From NCBI GenBank assembly GCA_021292105.1, contig CM037870.1, positions 50,842,747-50,906,746 of the forward strand: DNA of 64,000 bases, written 5' to 3'. The translations under genes were made by a program, and so were the position numbers. Position 1 is the first letter of the stretch, and each line of letters starts with the position of its first letter. Positions 24,901 to 35,866 of this stretch are shown here, piece by piece. This DNA comes from Anadara kagoshimensis. Its lineage: Eukaryota > Mollusca > Bivalvia > Arcoida > Arcidae. The notes below the pieces were generated by a model. That model did no database searches. It worked only from the letters and a program-made list of their open reading frames with translations, and was not told where the DNA came from.

Positions 24901-26001
24901 ATAGTACAAACACAGCTACAACATCAACAACGCCGACAAGGTCATTGGTATTACCCCCAAGTGGAGATGCTGATAATGTTTCTAAAGAAGCCAGCCTGAA
25001 TTCAAATGAGAGTGGCAGAGATAGTCCAGAAGATGAAACCATGGTATGTATTCAGTTATCACCATTAACTTTGGGGTCCTGTGGAAGAGACCTTGACAAC
25101 TGATGCCCTGTGATACGACCTTGACAACTGATGCCCTGTGATATGGTAGGCATTACACACTAAAGAATTTGCATTGCAAATTGCCCTAAATTTACTGCAA
25201 AGGTAAACTTTCTGGCACTTCACAGACATGTATCATGTTCATAGCTGGTGATGTCTTGATGTAGGTGAAATATTCTTGACTGAAATATAAATCCCAATAC
25301 ATCTATTAAGTTTCCAGATTACCATTGCTGTAGCCTTTTATCAAGTGGGAAAACGACCTAAATCAAAATAATTTTTGGCATTGTAATCAGCTATTAGTGT
25401 TACTGGTTTAGAGATTTTGGGTACAAATAATAGGAATTTTTGTTTTAAACCATAGTTATATATTTGTTATTGAACAAGTAATGGCACACGAGACCATTTT
25501 ATGTGGTTTTTGTTGTTTTACTAAGACCTTTTCTAGAATAAGTTTTTATCATGTTCATCTAACTTTATTATTTTATTAATTTAATTTTTTTAATAATTAT
25601 GAAAGATAAATAATGATAATCAAAAATAGGCTATTAGTAAAGATTTCAAATTTGCCACTGAGTTTTTACTGTAGGAGTTATTGCCCCTTGATAGATCATT
25701 TTGCTTCAGGAAAGGTTTTAGATAGAAATATCAATCAATACACACTCAGTGATGATTATAAATATGTAATTCTGTCCTTTAGCAAACAGGTGTACAGTTT
25801 AGCACAAGCAGTTTGGTAGATCAGGAAGGAAACATAACAAAAGAAGATATTTCTCAACAAACTTTTACTGGTGACAAAATTGTGGATATATCTTCTGAAA
25901 AGGAAGTAAAATTTGAAAACCAAGAAGTAAATGCACAGAATGGTCTTAATGGAGTAACAGAAGAAAGTACATTAATTGACAATGACAATGAAGTAGACTA
26001 G
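15947..26001 (+). CDS. PEX14: PEX14 (peroxin-14, peroxisomal import docking protein), 9 core exons plus one predicted cassette exon
   Basis: Exons: 15947-15967, 17371-17430, 17843-17927, 18574-18732, 19288-19382, 20994-21194, [22323-22361 optional], 23835-23926, 24848-25043, 25783-26001. Phases close throughout, giving 375 residues (388 with the cassette); human PEX14 has 377. PEX14 sits in the peroxisomal membrane and docks cargo-loaded PEX5. Residues about 28-70 form the conserved N-terminal PEX5/PEX19-binding domain (AIKFLQNPKVRQSPLSQRK, then KKGLTTAEIDAAVERCG). A proline-rich linker follows. Residues about 121-137 (VLHTIALIGGLTYAAYK) form the single membrane segment. A heptad-rich coiled coil spans about 150-240 and ends in GLLLNRRQFPPTP. 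The tail is acidic, Ser/Thr-rich and poorly conserved, as in the family. Confidence 0.95.
18240..18435 (+). mobile_element. SINE family A, partial, in PEX14 intron 3
   Basis: The body is 'agtgtgagaaagtttatcagcttgcttgc', then 'ttctgatttcctccaccatcc', 'aagagaatcttaactggggcataaaacacc' and 'attactccaaccca'. The tRNA-like head is eroded. Confidence 0.7.
18803..18965 (+). mobile_element. SINE family A head, in PEX14 intron 4
   Basis: The head 'cagcacctcagtggctgagtgtctatagtgcacac' carries an A-box. 'ctacctaggttcaaatcatgctt' carries the B-box. The body is truncated after 'ctggtttcctccactta'. The match is to the tRNA-like head of the 59092 element. Confidence 0.7.
19436..20097. mobile_element. PIF/Harbinger-like MITE with TAA target duplication, in PEX14 intron 5
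   Basis: The left end AGGCCAATTCACATGACACG is mirrored at the right by 'cgtgtgaattggcct'. Pairing continues through 'tgtatcatgatttatgaatcatg'. The trinucleotide TAA flanks both sides (19433-19435 and 20098-20100). A 3-bp TWA duplication and GGCC(A/C)ATT(C/T)ACA-type ends are known for PIF/Harbinger elements, so that assignment is an inference from these two marks. The interior is non-coding. Confidence 0.75.
20135..20215 (+). mobile_element. SINE family B head fragment
   Basis: 'atgtagctcagttggtagggta' is A-box-like. 'atttgggttctggtgtgg' sits where the B-box belongs but is degraded. The following body is not recognisable. Confidence 0.5.
20512..20692. mobile_element. Palindromic inverted-repeat element (CAAACCTG family), PEX14 intron 5
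   Basis: The ends are ACAGCCAAACCTG and CAGGTTTGACTGT, inverted. The middle is shared with 3187-3376 ('aagggatccagtaaaattagtct', 'atgaataaagaacaatggggata'). No coding capacity. Confidence 0.7.
22323..22361 (+). CDS. PEX14: Predicted 39-bp cassette exon of PEX14
   Basis: It lies between exon 6 and the 23835 exon. It is preceded by 'ttgttttcag' and followed by the strong donor GTAAGAG. Its 39 bp add exactly 13 codons in phase 0 (GLLGDQLFPRSNR) between ...QQVYTKQ and SDESLLRSQ, in the coiled-coil part. Both flanking junctions are also phase 0, so inclusion or skipping keeps the frame. There is no transcript evidence, so its use is inferred from the splice sites and length only. Confidence 0.45.
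25190..25300 (+). mobile_element. SINE family B 3' end, PEX14 intron 9
   Basis: The tail 'agctggtgatgtcttgatgtaggtgaaatattcttgactgaaatataaa' matches the family-B tail. Just before it, 25085-25142 shows a short direct repeat of 'gaccttgacaactgatgccctgtgatac'. Confidence 0.6.
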
Positions 26002-27300
26002 AAATTTGTTGGGTTTGTTTTCCATTCTACATTTCAACATAAAAATTTATGGTTTATGGTATACCAGAAGTACATGTATATATACAGGATATATATACAG
26101 GAGATAAAAATCTGGAATTGAGCCTATTGTTCCACAGATCTCCAGTGGAAATGTGTTTGACTTTTTCAAGAATATATGAGCTAGTTTTCCACAAAAATGA
26201 AATCACCTACAGCCAAATGTCTAAATTTGTCAAAAAATAATCCCGTTTCAAGTAAGTTTTCACAAATTTGCTGAAATAGGTTAATGGGTTACTTTCTGAA
26301 AGAATTTTTCAGAAATTAGTAGCCAATCATGATTTTGGCTACTAGAAATGGAAACATAAATAAGAATATAAGAAGGATGATAGTACTTCCTGCTCATCGC
26401 TTAAACATGTAGATTTAAAACCACAAATATTCCTCTTCTGCACTTACTTCTGGTTAAACAATATCATATTTTCATGATTTAAAACTCTTTGTATTATATT
26501 TTAATCAGAAATCCACAATATAACAGTTTGAACCGGATCCCAAATCAACTAACTTGATTTTAATTTAGCTTCTGTGATTTAAACACATGCATAATTCTCT
26601 ATCAAAACTGTATTATTCCCCAGTAAAGCATTTCACATGGTCCAAAGTGTCTAGGTTCGAATACTTAGAGGGGACACAACACCGGCTTACATTATATAGT
26701 CCACGAATGTTTGTATATTGGACTATGCACATGTATACTAGAGATTCAAATTTTATATATTCAACACAGCATAATTTTCATCCAATACTTTACTTTGACT
26801 TCAAATTTTCAAGGACATTTTCAATTCAATATAGTGGAAATCAAACATCATCTTTAGAATAAATTACATGTATAATGACAATAATTGGACCTGCAGCACT
26901 TTAACTATGTCTGTTTATTGGTTAGGGTGCAAACAGAAAAATGTGAGTGAATGAATGATATTGTAGTATGTGTATGATTGGATAAAAAATCATATTATGT
27001 ATAAATTTAAATTATGAACATGTTTGATTATGATTATATTTGTTGATTATTTTATTTGTAAAATTCCTTGTTTTAATAAATTTTTATAAGAATATTTCAT
27101 ATATTTTAGTGATCGTTTGTAGGCTTTGTTTCAGTGAAAAGAAAAGATATCTTTTCAGACAATGTACTTGTAGCAATAACAGAAGAAACAGATGTGTTGC
27201 TTAGTTTTCCTCTGGAAGTCAGTCACAGTAAAACTTGGAAGTACAATAGACTTTATTTTCATAAATAAGCTAACTTCAGTGTTTGATGTGAAGGACTATA
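26002..27300 (+). other. PEX14 3'UTR and downstream intergenic DNA
   Basis: The sequence is AT-rich and non-coding after the PEX14 stop. 'ttttaataaattttt' at about 27070 contains AATAAA and could be the polyadenylation signal, which would give a ~1.1-kb 3'UTR. Earlier weak signals cannot be excluded. No other gene is seen. Confidence 0.45.
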
Positions 27301-27390
27301 TATATATACATGTATACAAATGTATATATCAAAACATGTATACAAATGTATATATCAAAACATGTATACAAATGTATATATCAAAAACAA
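27300..27390. repeat. ~28-bp tandem repeat, about 3 copies
   Basis: 'catgtatacaaatgtatatatcaaaa' repeats three times with almost no change. It directly abuts the dispersed repeat at 27385-27600. Confidence 0.85.
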
Positions 27391-27600
27391 ACATACTAAT
27401 CCATGTCCGAATCACAATCCAAAAGCAAAGTAAAAACTTTGGAACTGACAAGTTAGGTTAGACACGTGAACTTCCACTAGGGATGCGAGGCCGGGTGCTC
27501 CGGAAAGGTAAGCACCGCCTGTTTGGTTAGCTACATCCATCACATGTGTAATCAAAATTGTGTGAAAGGAACATGAAACTATGGGATGTTAAATATATCC
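27385..27600 (-). repeat. Inverted copy of the 9.3-kb dispersed repeat
   Basis: The reverse complement matches 9320-9570: 'catgtccgaatcacaatcca', 'gtgaacttccac', 'gtgctccggaaaggtaagcac', then 'acatgtgtaatcaaaattgtgtgaaagga' and 'actatgggatgtt'. The 42-bp tandem duplication seen at 9379 is absent here. Confidence 0.72.
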
Positions 27601-27904
27601 TGGACACAGAGACATCAAACTTAACAATACTGTGATGACGGCCATTAAACTTTTTGAGAGCCTTGATAAGCCTAGGCTTGCAATATCCCTGGGTAATCAA
27701 TTTATTTGCAAGCAGCCTTCTTTGTTGTACAAAGTCCTTGTAGTGGGAACAAGCTCTACCAGTACCATAGCATATTAATTTGGAAACAAATACACCAGAA
27801 GCAGGTATATTGCTGCATAGAAAAAGAAAGTTGACAATAGAAAAATTGATGTCATCACATTTGTTATAAAGTTTCAAATGTAGCCTTTTGTGGGTATATT
27901 GAAC

Positions 27905-28038
27905 AGGATTTTATGCCCCAGTCAAGAATCTTTCATTTATGTCAAGGCTGTCAATACAGGAATAGTGTGGGAAACTAGAGTGTCTAGAAAAAACCACCAG
28001 GCCTTCGGCAAGCGAACTAACAAACTTTCTCAAACTAG
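27905..28038 (-). mobile_element. SINE family A body (minus) seeding the 126-bp array
   Basis: The reverse complement runs 'agtttgagaaagtttgttagttcgcttgcc', 'tctagacactctagtttcccacac', 'cttgactggggcataaaatcc', which is the family-A body and tail. The head belonging to it is the first unit of the adjoining array (28039-28164). Confidence 0.75.
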
Positions 28039-28920
28039 GATGTCCGGGTGTCTGAGGAGAGAGATTCAAACCTAGGCGGTGATAGATGCTGTGATTCGTA
28101 AGTGTACGCTTTAGATCACTCCACTCGGCCACTGAAGCACTATAACCTTCTAATCTTTGTACAAGCTGTCCGGGTGTCTGAGAAGCGAGATTCAAACCAA
28201 GGTGGTGATAGACGCTGTGATCCGTAAGTGTACGCTTTAGATCACTCCACTCAGCCACTGAAGCACTATAACCTTCTAATCTTTGTACAAGCTGTCCGGG
28301 TGTCTGAGGAGTGAGATTCAAACCTAGGTGGTGATAGACGATGTGATCCGTAAGTACAGGCTTTAGATCACTCCACTCAGTCACTGAAGCACTATAACCT
28401 TCTAATCTTTGTACAAGCTGTCCGAGTGTCTGAGGAGCGAGATTCAAACCAAGGTGGTGATAGACGCTGTGATCCGTAAGTGTACGCTTTAGATCACTCC
28501 CCTGGACCACTGAAGCTCTATAACCCTCTAATCTTTGTACAAACTGTCCGGGTGTCTGAGAAGCGAGATTCAAACCAAGGTGGTGATAGACGCTGTGATC
28601 CGTAAGTGCACGCTTTAGATCACTCCACTCAGTCACTGAAGCACTATAACCTTCTAATCTTTGTACAAGCTGTCAGAGTGTCTGAGGAGCGAGATTCAAA
28701 CCTAGGTGGTGATAGACGCTGTGATCCGTAAGTGAACGCATTAGATCACTCCACTCAGCCACTGAAGCACTATAACCTTCTAATCTTTGTACAAGCTGTC
28801 CGAGTGTCTGAGGAGCGAGATTCAAACCAAGGTGGTGATAGACGCTGTGATCCGTAAGTGCACGCTTTAGATCACTCCCCTGGACCACTGAAACACTATA
28901 ACCTTCTAATCTTTGTACAA
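28039..28920 (-). repeat. Seven-copy, 126-bp tandem array of a SINE tRNA-like head
   Basis: Units start at 28039, 28165, 28291, 28417, 28543, 28669 and 28795, exactly 126 bp apart, with a few substitutions each. On the minus strand each unit contains A-box-like 'cagtggctgagtgg' and B-box-like 'ggtttgaatctcgc', the family-A SINE head. Because 126 equals 3 x 42, the minus strand stays open for up to 241 codons as a 42-residue repeat. I regard that reading frame as a by-product of the period, not a gene. Confidence 0.9.
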
Positions 28921-28949
28921 GCAAGAATTTTAAATCCAATAGTTAACAA

Positions 28950-31560
28950 ATAATGAAAACTCAACACTTAGTATAATTTACATTGTATTTGATATTAAAT
29001 TAAAATGTTACTTTTGTGTATTATAAACATTTGTCATAAACATTAAATGATTTATCTACATTAATTTACTACATGATGTTAATAATGAATATAACCATCA
29101 TTATCCTGTCATTTCTGTTAAAAGATTAAACAGGGTTGGTAAGGAACTGGACAATACTTACAGTTAAGTGGTCAATATTGGTTCTAGCGAATACACTGAA
29201 TCAAAGAATTTAACTTATTTAACTCAAATCCATGTAAAACAAATCATAATATACAAGTATAATAGTAAACACCACTATATTATCTGTGATCAATGATGTC
29301 ATCCTATTGTTGTAACACTGAAATGTCAATTAACTCCTGGTATAACTTGTGTTTATGTCATATCAGTTTTGTAACAATCCATTCCATTGGATACTGAGCG
29401 ATCGTTTGGTACAAACTATTGGCGTGTATGGACCGAGCAGGCAATACACGACCTGATGTTGGACCAAGTTGGCAATACACACAGTAACGTCCCTTTAACA
29501 AAACGCGCCATGGTCATGATTGGGTTTGGTTCAATTAAATAAAAGCCAGGTTATTGGTTGTCATTTTGATATGGTCCTCGTCTGCGGCTCAGGCTACATC
29601 AAAGTGACAGTCCATATCCTGGCCCTCGACCAGTCCATAGATCTTCATATTGTCCAGTACATAAGTAACTATTTCTAAATTATAACAGACATATTAATCA
29701 CTTTCTGTTGTTCTATAGTGATGAACACACTACAAATTCAGATACTTTTAGATTACCATATACATTCATTTTACAAATGTTTATATATATGCAACTAGCA
29801 CAACTTGACAAGTCTTGATACATATAAATATATAATTTATACAAGCACAAGGACTATTACATTTGAACATTACTAGCTAATATAAAATAAAAATTTAACA
29901 ATGCTTAGGATCTAACTGATTAAAGTTATTAAAAACATTGTGGATTTTATTTATAAACATACAGAAACACAAAAAATATTTACAAATCTTGAAAAAACAC
30001 TCTCAAGAAATGACCAAGCCAAACTTGACATAATTCAAAATATACAGGTATACTTACTTTTAAAATATTTACAGTCTAAAATATCTTATAATAATTATCA
30101 TAATTTTAGTATCACATGGTGGAATTAATGTAATGATAAAATAAAGATGGAGAAGTAAAGAAAGAGTCAAGGAAAAGAATAGATACCCTACATGATCTAT
30201 GTAGAGGAAATATCAGTAGATTTACTAAATATATATACACTGTGTATTATATATATTGTCAGACAGTCAGAGGTAGTTCACTTTCTTTTACCTGGACATG
30301 CCAAAAACAACCTACATATACTAGGTTTCCATAAATATCTTAAAATTTGAGAAATGCAGACTCCTTTTAAAAGTTTTTTTTTTCAAATTTCTTAAAATAT
30401 TTTACTTTTTGAAAGACTTTCTCAAAAAATAGCCAATTAGGATTTTGGGTACTAGGAGTTCTGTTTTTTTTAAATATGAAATAGCAACACTATAGTGACC
30501 ACGTAAAGGAAACTTTAAGTTGAGCTTATATATGTGATTGATTGACTGAAAGAGGTTTTACGTCTCGGTCTTTAATATTTCACTATATCGAGACAGCACC
30601 AGCTACATGAAAAGTGGTAGAAATAATTAACCTTTGCAGTGCATTCAGGCCAATTTGCAGAGAGGATCCTTTGACCTGTTACAGTCAAGATTCTTTGCAT
30701 CAGTTTGTTCTCAGATGGAGAAAACCAAAATGTACAGACAAAATCATACATTAAACATTAAACCTTTTAGATACAAAAATCTGCAATAATGGGGTTTGAA
30801 TCTACTCAGTAGATGATGGAAAACAGAGTGATCTGTAAGCTGGTTCTTTGGACAACTTCGTCTCAGAGTTCCCTCAATATATGAAGTTGGCAAAGTGGTG
30901 TTGGTCTGTTCCAGATTTACTCCAAAAAATAATGTTAAACAATGAATTTCAATGAAATAATTTACAAACTGCTTACAATTTTCAATGAAACAATATAGTT
31001 CAGTTAGGTGTACATGAAATGGACCATTCAGGCACTGGTCATAAATGGACAGATGCCTATATAGCAAATTTAACTGTTATATAACAATAATTGTTTTATA
31101 AAATTTGCCATGTTTACAAAGAATTACAGTGTAATGGACATTTGCTTTAGATAGGTTTCACTGTGCAAGTTTCAGACCTATTTTACTGACTTGAACTCTG
31201 AACAAATGCAATATAGCATTATTATCCTTGTCTGTTCAAAAGTAAAGATAAATTGTCATTAGAAATAATTGATTAGTTTAGAGGTTTTCACTCTCACGCA
31301 GAACTGGTACTACTGTTGTTGAAATAGGTTTTGCTTCCTTAGTTATTGGTACACAACCTAAGATATATCACAATACAAAAGTTTTCCACTTAAAATACTT
31401 GTACATGGTTGTTATATTTCATAGTTTACTTTGAAATTCAGATTTTTTGGTTTATATTTTATATAAACATGTTTGTCCTGTCATTTTCACTGGAAAAAAC
31501 CTCAGTTCAAAATGAGTCATGACACCTTCCTTGGCAGTACCCGTAAATGTTATATGTCTG
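28950..31560. other. Intergenic DNA between PEX14 and CDCA3
   Basis: AT-rich, with no recognisable exon. About 29575-29650 holds an imperfect palindrome around 'gatatggtcctcgtctgcggctcagg'. Similar GC-richer sequence is found in the hairpin at 34593-34702. The part just before 31564 is presumably the CDCA3 3'UTR. Confidence 0.5.
30530..30730 (-). mobile_element. SINE family B, minus, degraded
   Basis: The reverse complement gives 'agctggtgctgtctcgatatagtgaaatattaaagaccgagac', the family-B tail. A second, family-A-like tail follows ('cagtcaagattctttgca'). Confidence 0.55.
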
Positions 31561-31563
31561 AAA

Positions 31564-33893
31564 TCACATGTTGATATTTTCCTTTTCATCAAGACTGTAT
31601 TTATTTCCAATGGATTCAAGTTTACATGACCTGTATTTATCCACTTTTTTGGATTGTTTTTTCTGTACAATGTTCAATGGAGAATTTGTGTCTATGTTTC
31701 TGGTAGAGAGTGGAGATCTTGTAATGTCTTTATCAAATGAAGGAAGCCTCTTTGATGCAGGAAACAGTTGTTTAGGCTGTGCTGGTTTGCCGTTGGTTTT
31801 CCAGTTAACTACAGTATCTTCTTTGTCTGTAGGAGAAAATACAAAATCCATTACCTAAGTATAAATCTTATTTATTTCATGCATATATTTATAATCATTA
31901 ATTTTTTTACTTACTTAAACTTATTGACAAAAATGTTTACATTTCAGTAAACTAACATGACCCACCAACTTCTTGTCAAGTATGTTATTGGTTTTGTTAG
32001 GTTATTGTGACGCCAATAGAAAGTGTGGTTAATAAGTCTGAAGGGTAAAAATTACTTCAAAGAAGACAGGGCAAAATGCCAATAGTTATGTCATACATTT
32101 TTTGATATTTTTTATGATAAGACATGATTAGAATTTGATAACTTCTTCCAACATACAGATCTTGATGTTGACTGAGCATATGTCAACCACATACATGTAT
32201 ATTTTAGATTGATCTAACAAACGTTTGACAACCCAGTCAAGAACATATCACTTATATTGTGTTGTAACCAGCTATAGGTGAAAGGACAGAAATTATATTC
32301 CTTTGCAGTAAGTATACCAAGGGCAATGTGCATTGATGAGGGTTCTTTAATGTACCACACCTATAGTAACACAGGGCATAGGCTTTAAAAGTCTCTTCCA
32401 AAGGACCTTATGACTTTCATTTCTAAACATGGAGTGCTTGGTGAAACAGTCATTACCAATTTCAAAGTCTTAGTCAGACTCGGCCTTGATTTGAACCCCA
32501 ACCTCCCATGGAGTGAGTGCCCTGATGGAGCTATCACAGTGTCAACCACATGAAGAAGTAATAACCATTCTTATACCTCCCTTCAACGTCCCTTAATTGT
32601 CAAATTGTCATACCATGATAAATAAGCTGAAGTGTGTCATCTGACTTCTTATTATCAGCTATTGTCATCTTCTGAAATTGCTGTGTGCCAACATCAGAGA
32701 GCTGTTTCTTCAAATCTTTGAAAACTTCATCTTTATCAAACAACTCATTATCAACATCAGGTCCACTATCTTCAACTAAAGGCATTGTCTCAAGCCCATG
32801 TCCGTGATCTGCCAATAACAAAATACAGGAAATTTGCTATATCATATTATTTGCCAACTAACAATACTGTTTTACGGCCATAAGCCACTGAAACAATAAA
32901 AATTTAGACTTTACTTGCTTATAATTTACAAATTTCTGATGATTCCATTGCTTGAAAATTTAGAAAAATGTTCAGGTTACGTTACAATAACTCAAATGCT
33001 AATAAGTCATACCCATGGTTGTTACAAATCTCAAATGACTCAAATAAATTGTGTCATTATCTGGGATAACGAAGTCATGCAGATGTTTGCTACGATGGCT
33101 AGTGCAGTAAATGTATCATTGCACATTAATTTTTTATTTGATATTTCAAAATATTGTTTTAATTTTTATAAAAATAAATGTTTTACTTATCAGAAGTTGA
33201 AAATCACAATCAATGAATTTGATTTCTATTTGGGTGAATGAGAAATAATAATGAATGGTCACTGTATATATACTTTTGCGTTATTTGAATTACTAGAATC
33301 CATTTTTGATATTTCTCAACGACTCAAAAAAAAAACAAAAAACAAAAACACACAACACAAACAATAATCAATTAAATGCTTAATTAATCAGCAAAAATAA
33401 AATACAAGTTAAGTACCGGTACATGTACATTGTAATCCCCATTTACAATTGGTACAGACAGATCCATAAAAACTACATGACTATATATTATATATTCTTT
33501 CCATTTACCAATATTTGGCAGCAAAGAATAACTTTATACATGTATATAATGTTAAAATTATTATTATATTGTGCCGATATTTATAATTACACATGCTTCA
33601 AGTTCAGAGGCATTAAATTCACTGTATTTAACCATTCAAAATATTGAAATTTAATTTATACTATCATACCTACCATTCATGTTTGATGTGATTGGTGTTC
33701 TAAGGATTCCAAATGTTGGAGATCTGGGATCAAGCAGACCTTCTGGAGTTTTATCAACTGCTATTGGAGTTCTGGAGATGTCACAAGATGGTGATCTCGG
33801 GTCAAAATCTATATCCAAAATCCTTTTATGTGCAGGATTTTTTGGTGGTGTATTCAGTTCATCTGAACTTTCCTTTGTATATAAACCTCCCAT
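31564..33893 (-). CDS. CDCA3: CDCA3 / Tome-1 (cell division cycle associated 3), 3 coding exons
   Basis: Coding exons on the minus strand: 33893-33674, 32808-32614, 31826-31564. Junction phases are 1 and 1, giving 225 residues. In vertebrates CDCA3 is a cytosolic adaptor that promotes mitotic entry and is destroyed by APC/C-Cdh1. Diagnostic here are two copies of DPRSPxxxIxRTPI (residues 31-44 and 55-68), two SPL segments near the C-terminus (RSPLSTRN, NSPLNIVQ), and a KEN degron at 220-222 (DEKENINM). The human protein has the same order and a KEN box at the same end. The start MGG follows an acceptor by four bases (ttttcag, then AACT), so the first exon is untranslated. A donor at about 35251 ('AACGAAG' before gtaaat) fits it. 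Little else is conserved, as expected for a mostly disordered protein. Confidence 0.9.
32232..32548 (-). mobile_element. SINE family B, minus, nearly full, in CDCA3 intron 2
   Basis: The reverse complement has a head with 'gggaggttggggttcaaatcaagg' (B-box), a body 'caagcactccatgtttagaaatgaaagtcataagg', and a tail 'tatagctggttacaacacaatataagtgatatgttcttgactgg'. It lies between the 32614 exon and the 31826 exon. Confidence 0.75.
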
Positions 33894-34330
33894 AGTTCTG
33901 AAAATATAAAGAAAATGAAACATTGTAGTGTTCAATCCTATTCAGAATGGGTCATTTTCAAAAAAATTCCCCTAAAACACAATAACATCAATATTTTACA
34001 TATATACTATACTAAGTTTGGTCCAAGATCCTAACAATGGTTTTGGCAAATGAAACGCATATGAACTCTGGACTGTGTATTATTCTACAATATACCACTG
34101 GTAATGTTATTTCAAGTCTAACAGGACTTAAATAAAACTAATAAGAATAAACATCGCAAACTCTTCTCGAAAGTATATTTTACTATTTTATTGCAAAAAC
34201 TTTCATTGAAACAATTTGGCTGTTGAAATTACCTCCATTGAAATGAATGATTTAATTAATGAAAATTATATCACAACCTTACCATTGTTCACAACACATA
34301 GCATGACGTCACAAGGTGAGTAAAGGAGTT

Positions 34331-34572
34331 TGTCACCCTTCAAAGAAATTTCTCGCATAGCAATTAGTTAACTTGCTGGGGTACATAGAACTATGTTGGG
34401 AAATCTGTCGGGGTACATGAACGCATGTGACGTTTAGCGGTAAAAGGGAAGTAACTTGTACATCTCTGATGTCTATTTGCTGTAAACAAACATGGCAACA
34501 ACGTACCCAAGTCACAGAAAATACGAAATGGAAGTTAAAAAGATCCAACTGGTAACACTTTGAAGGGTGACA
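34331..34572. mobile_element. 242-bp MITE with 15-bp terminal inverted repeats, in the CDCA3 5' intron
   Basis: The ends are TGTCACCCTTCAAAG and CTTTGAAGGGTGACA, a perfect inversion. The left half ('aaatttct', 'ttaacttgctggggtacatagaactatgtt') is repeated as a lone half-copy at about 16715-16830 in PEX14 intron 1. No coding capacity. Confidence 0.8.
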
Positions 34573-34592
34573 AAAACGTTATATACAGGTCT

Positions 34593-34702
34593 TTGGCAGG
34601 TTACATGGTCCCATGTACCCTATCAAAGATGAACACATGGTACCCTTCCCCTGCGGCTCAGGGTACATAAATCTTTGATGGGGTACATGAGGCAGTGTAA
34701 CC
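34593..34702. repeat. ~110-bp imperfect hairpin
   Basis: 'ggcaggttacatggtcccatgtaccctatcaaaga' pairs with 'tctttgatggggtacatgaggcagtgtaacctgcc'. The loop is 'tgaacacatggtacccttcccctgcggctcagggtacataa'. It sits just beside the 34331 MITE and shares its 'ggggtacat' words, so it is probably another element fragment. Confidence 0.7.
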
Positions 34703-35249
34703 TGCCAGAGCCCTGTATGACTGATAATGTCATTAAAACAGCCATGGTATATGATGACTATATCGTGTTTTACCACTGTTTACCTTTTCACGTTTTATAC
34801 ACAGGTAATCTTAGAAATACAAATCTATTAACTGAAATATAAAAGTTCTCTTTCTGAAATACCCTACTTTTACCTTCACTTGTATAAATTTATTATTTAT
34901 ATTGCCATTAATGATCCAAGACAAAAATCTGTTGGATGGGACCAGTTGTTTTATCAAGGCAAAGGTTAGGCCGAATTATCTGCACTACCTATGGTTAACA
35001 TATTTTTGATACTGCTACGATGGTAGCAATATAAAAAAATGTCGTTAGGACAGATAATTCAGCCTAGAAGCTAAGGTAGTAAGGTTAAAGTTGTTACTGG
35101 GTCAAGAGCCCCAGAACAGGAAAAATGTTTGAACTTCACAGAGGAGAAACCCCGCAGTATCTATCATGCACAAAATATACGTATAAGGTATAAAAACCAT
35201 TGAAAATTGCGACGAAAAACGTCTGAACACTGTGTAATTATTGTTATTT

Positions 35250-35866
35250 ACCTTCGTTAAAAAATGCGTCTATTTTATCAGTTTGAAGTTCCCGCTTCAA
35301 CCAATCAGAATCCGTTTTCTTTGTGGCAGTCAATTCATAGAAAGATGATTTCTATTGGCTAATTTTTCTCGCACCTGTCTTTGTTAGTAATATGTTTGAC
35401 TAGCATTGCTATTGTAACAGCTTTTTCTGCGACAGTCAAGCTTCGTATTAACACTGTCGGTTTCGGTTTGTCATAAGAAAGCACTAGAAAGCTGAAATTT
35501 CTTTTGGTTTTGCCGATCAAAGGTATCGAATAAGAAACTGTTAAGTCCAACGACGATTTTTCCTACCGCAACTTGCGAAATTATATAATTGGCGACTTGT
35601 CATAAAATATTCGTGTTCTTTTTTAGAATCTTAAACCAAAAAAAAAAAATAAGTGTTAAAAACAGCAAAATCATATTTATTTTTTTCTAGTGATATTTTT
35701 TTCATTGTGGCAAAATAATCTTTTAATACGATGACACTATAAATTTGAAGAAAATCCTTTGTTTTTTGTAACAAAATAATGGTACCAGTAAATTTTGACA
35801 GCTTTCTTGTATTTCAGAATTAAGGATTGATACATTTCTTTTGTTTCAGATTAGAGATTGTTAAAA
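35250..35866. promoter_or_regulatory. Shared divergent promoter of CDCA3 and USP5 with CHR/E2F-like and CCAAT sites
   Basis: Within 80 bp lie TTTGAA (35282-35287, CHR-like), TTCCCGC (35289-35295, E2F/CDE-like), CCAAT (35301-35305) and an inverted CCAAT (ATTGG, 35353-35357). In vertebrates, G2/M genes including CDCA3 are controlled by DREAM/B-Myb through CHR sites with nearby CDE/E2F and NF-Y CCAAT boxes. The cluster lies just upstream of the inferred CDCA3 untranslated exon (donor at about 35251). USP5 has an acceptor 'ttttgtttcag' 17 bp before its ATG, so its first exon is also likely untranslated and lies in 35400-35700. Confidence 0.55.

Noticed and set aside
27527-27877. 116-codon minus-strand frame
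   Set aside because: It starts inside a dispersed repeat (27385-27600) and has no recognisable domain.
27911-28939. Minus-strand frames of 241 and 88 codons with 42-residue repeats
   Set aside because: They are explained by the 126-bp (3 x 42) SINE-head array. There is no start context, no known domain, and the frame breaks at unit variants.
33894-33935. Upstream in-frame ATGs extending CDCA3
   Set aside because: They lie upstream of the splice acceptor 'tttatattttcag' that precedes AACTATGGGAGG, so they are intronic. The conserved start is MGG.
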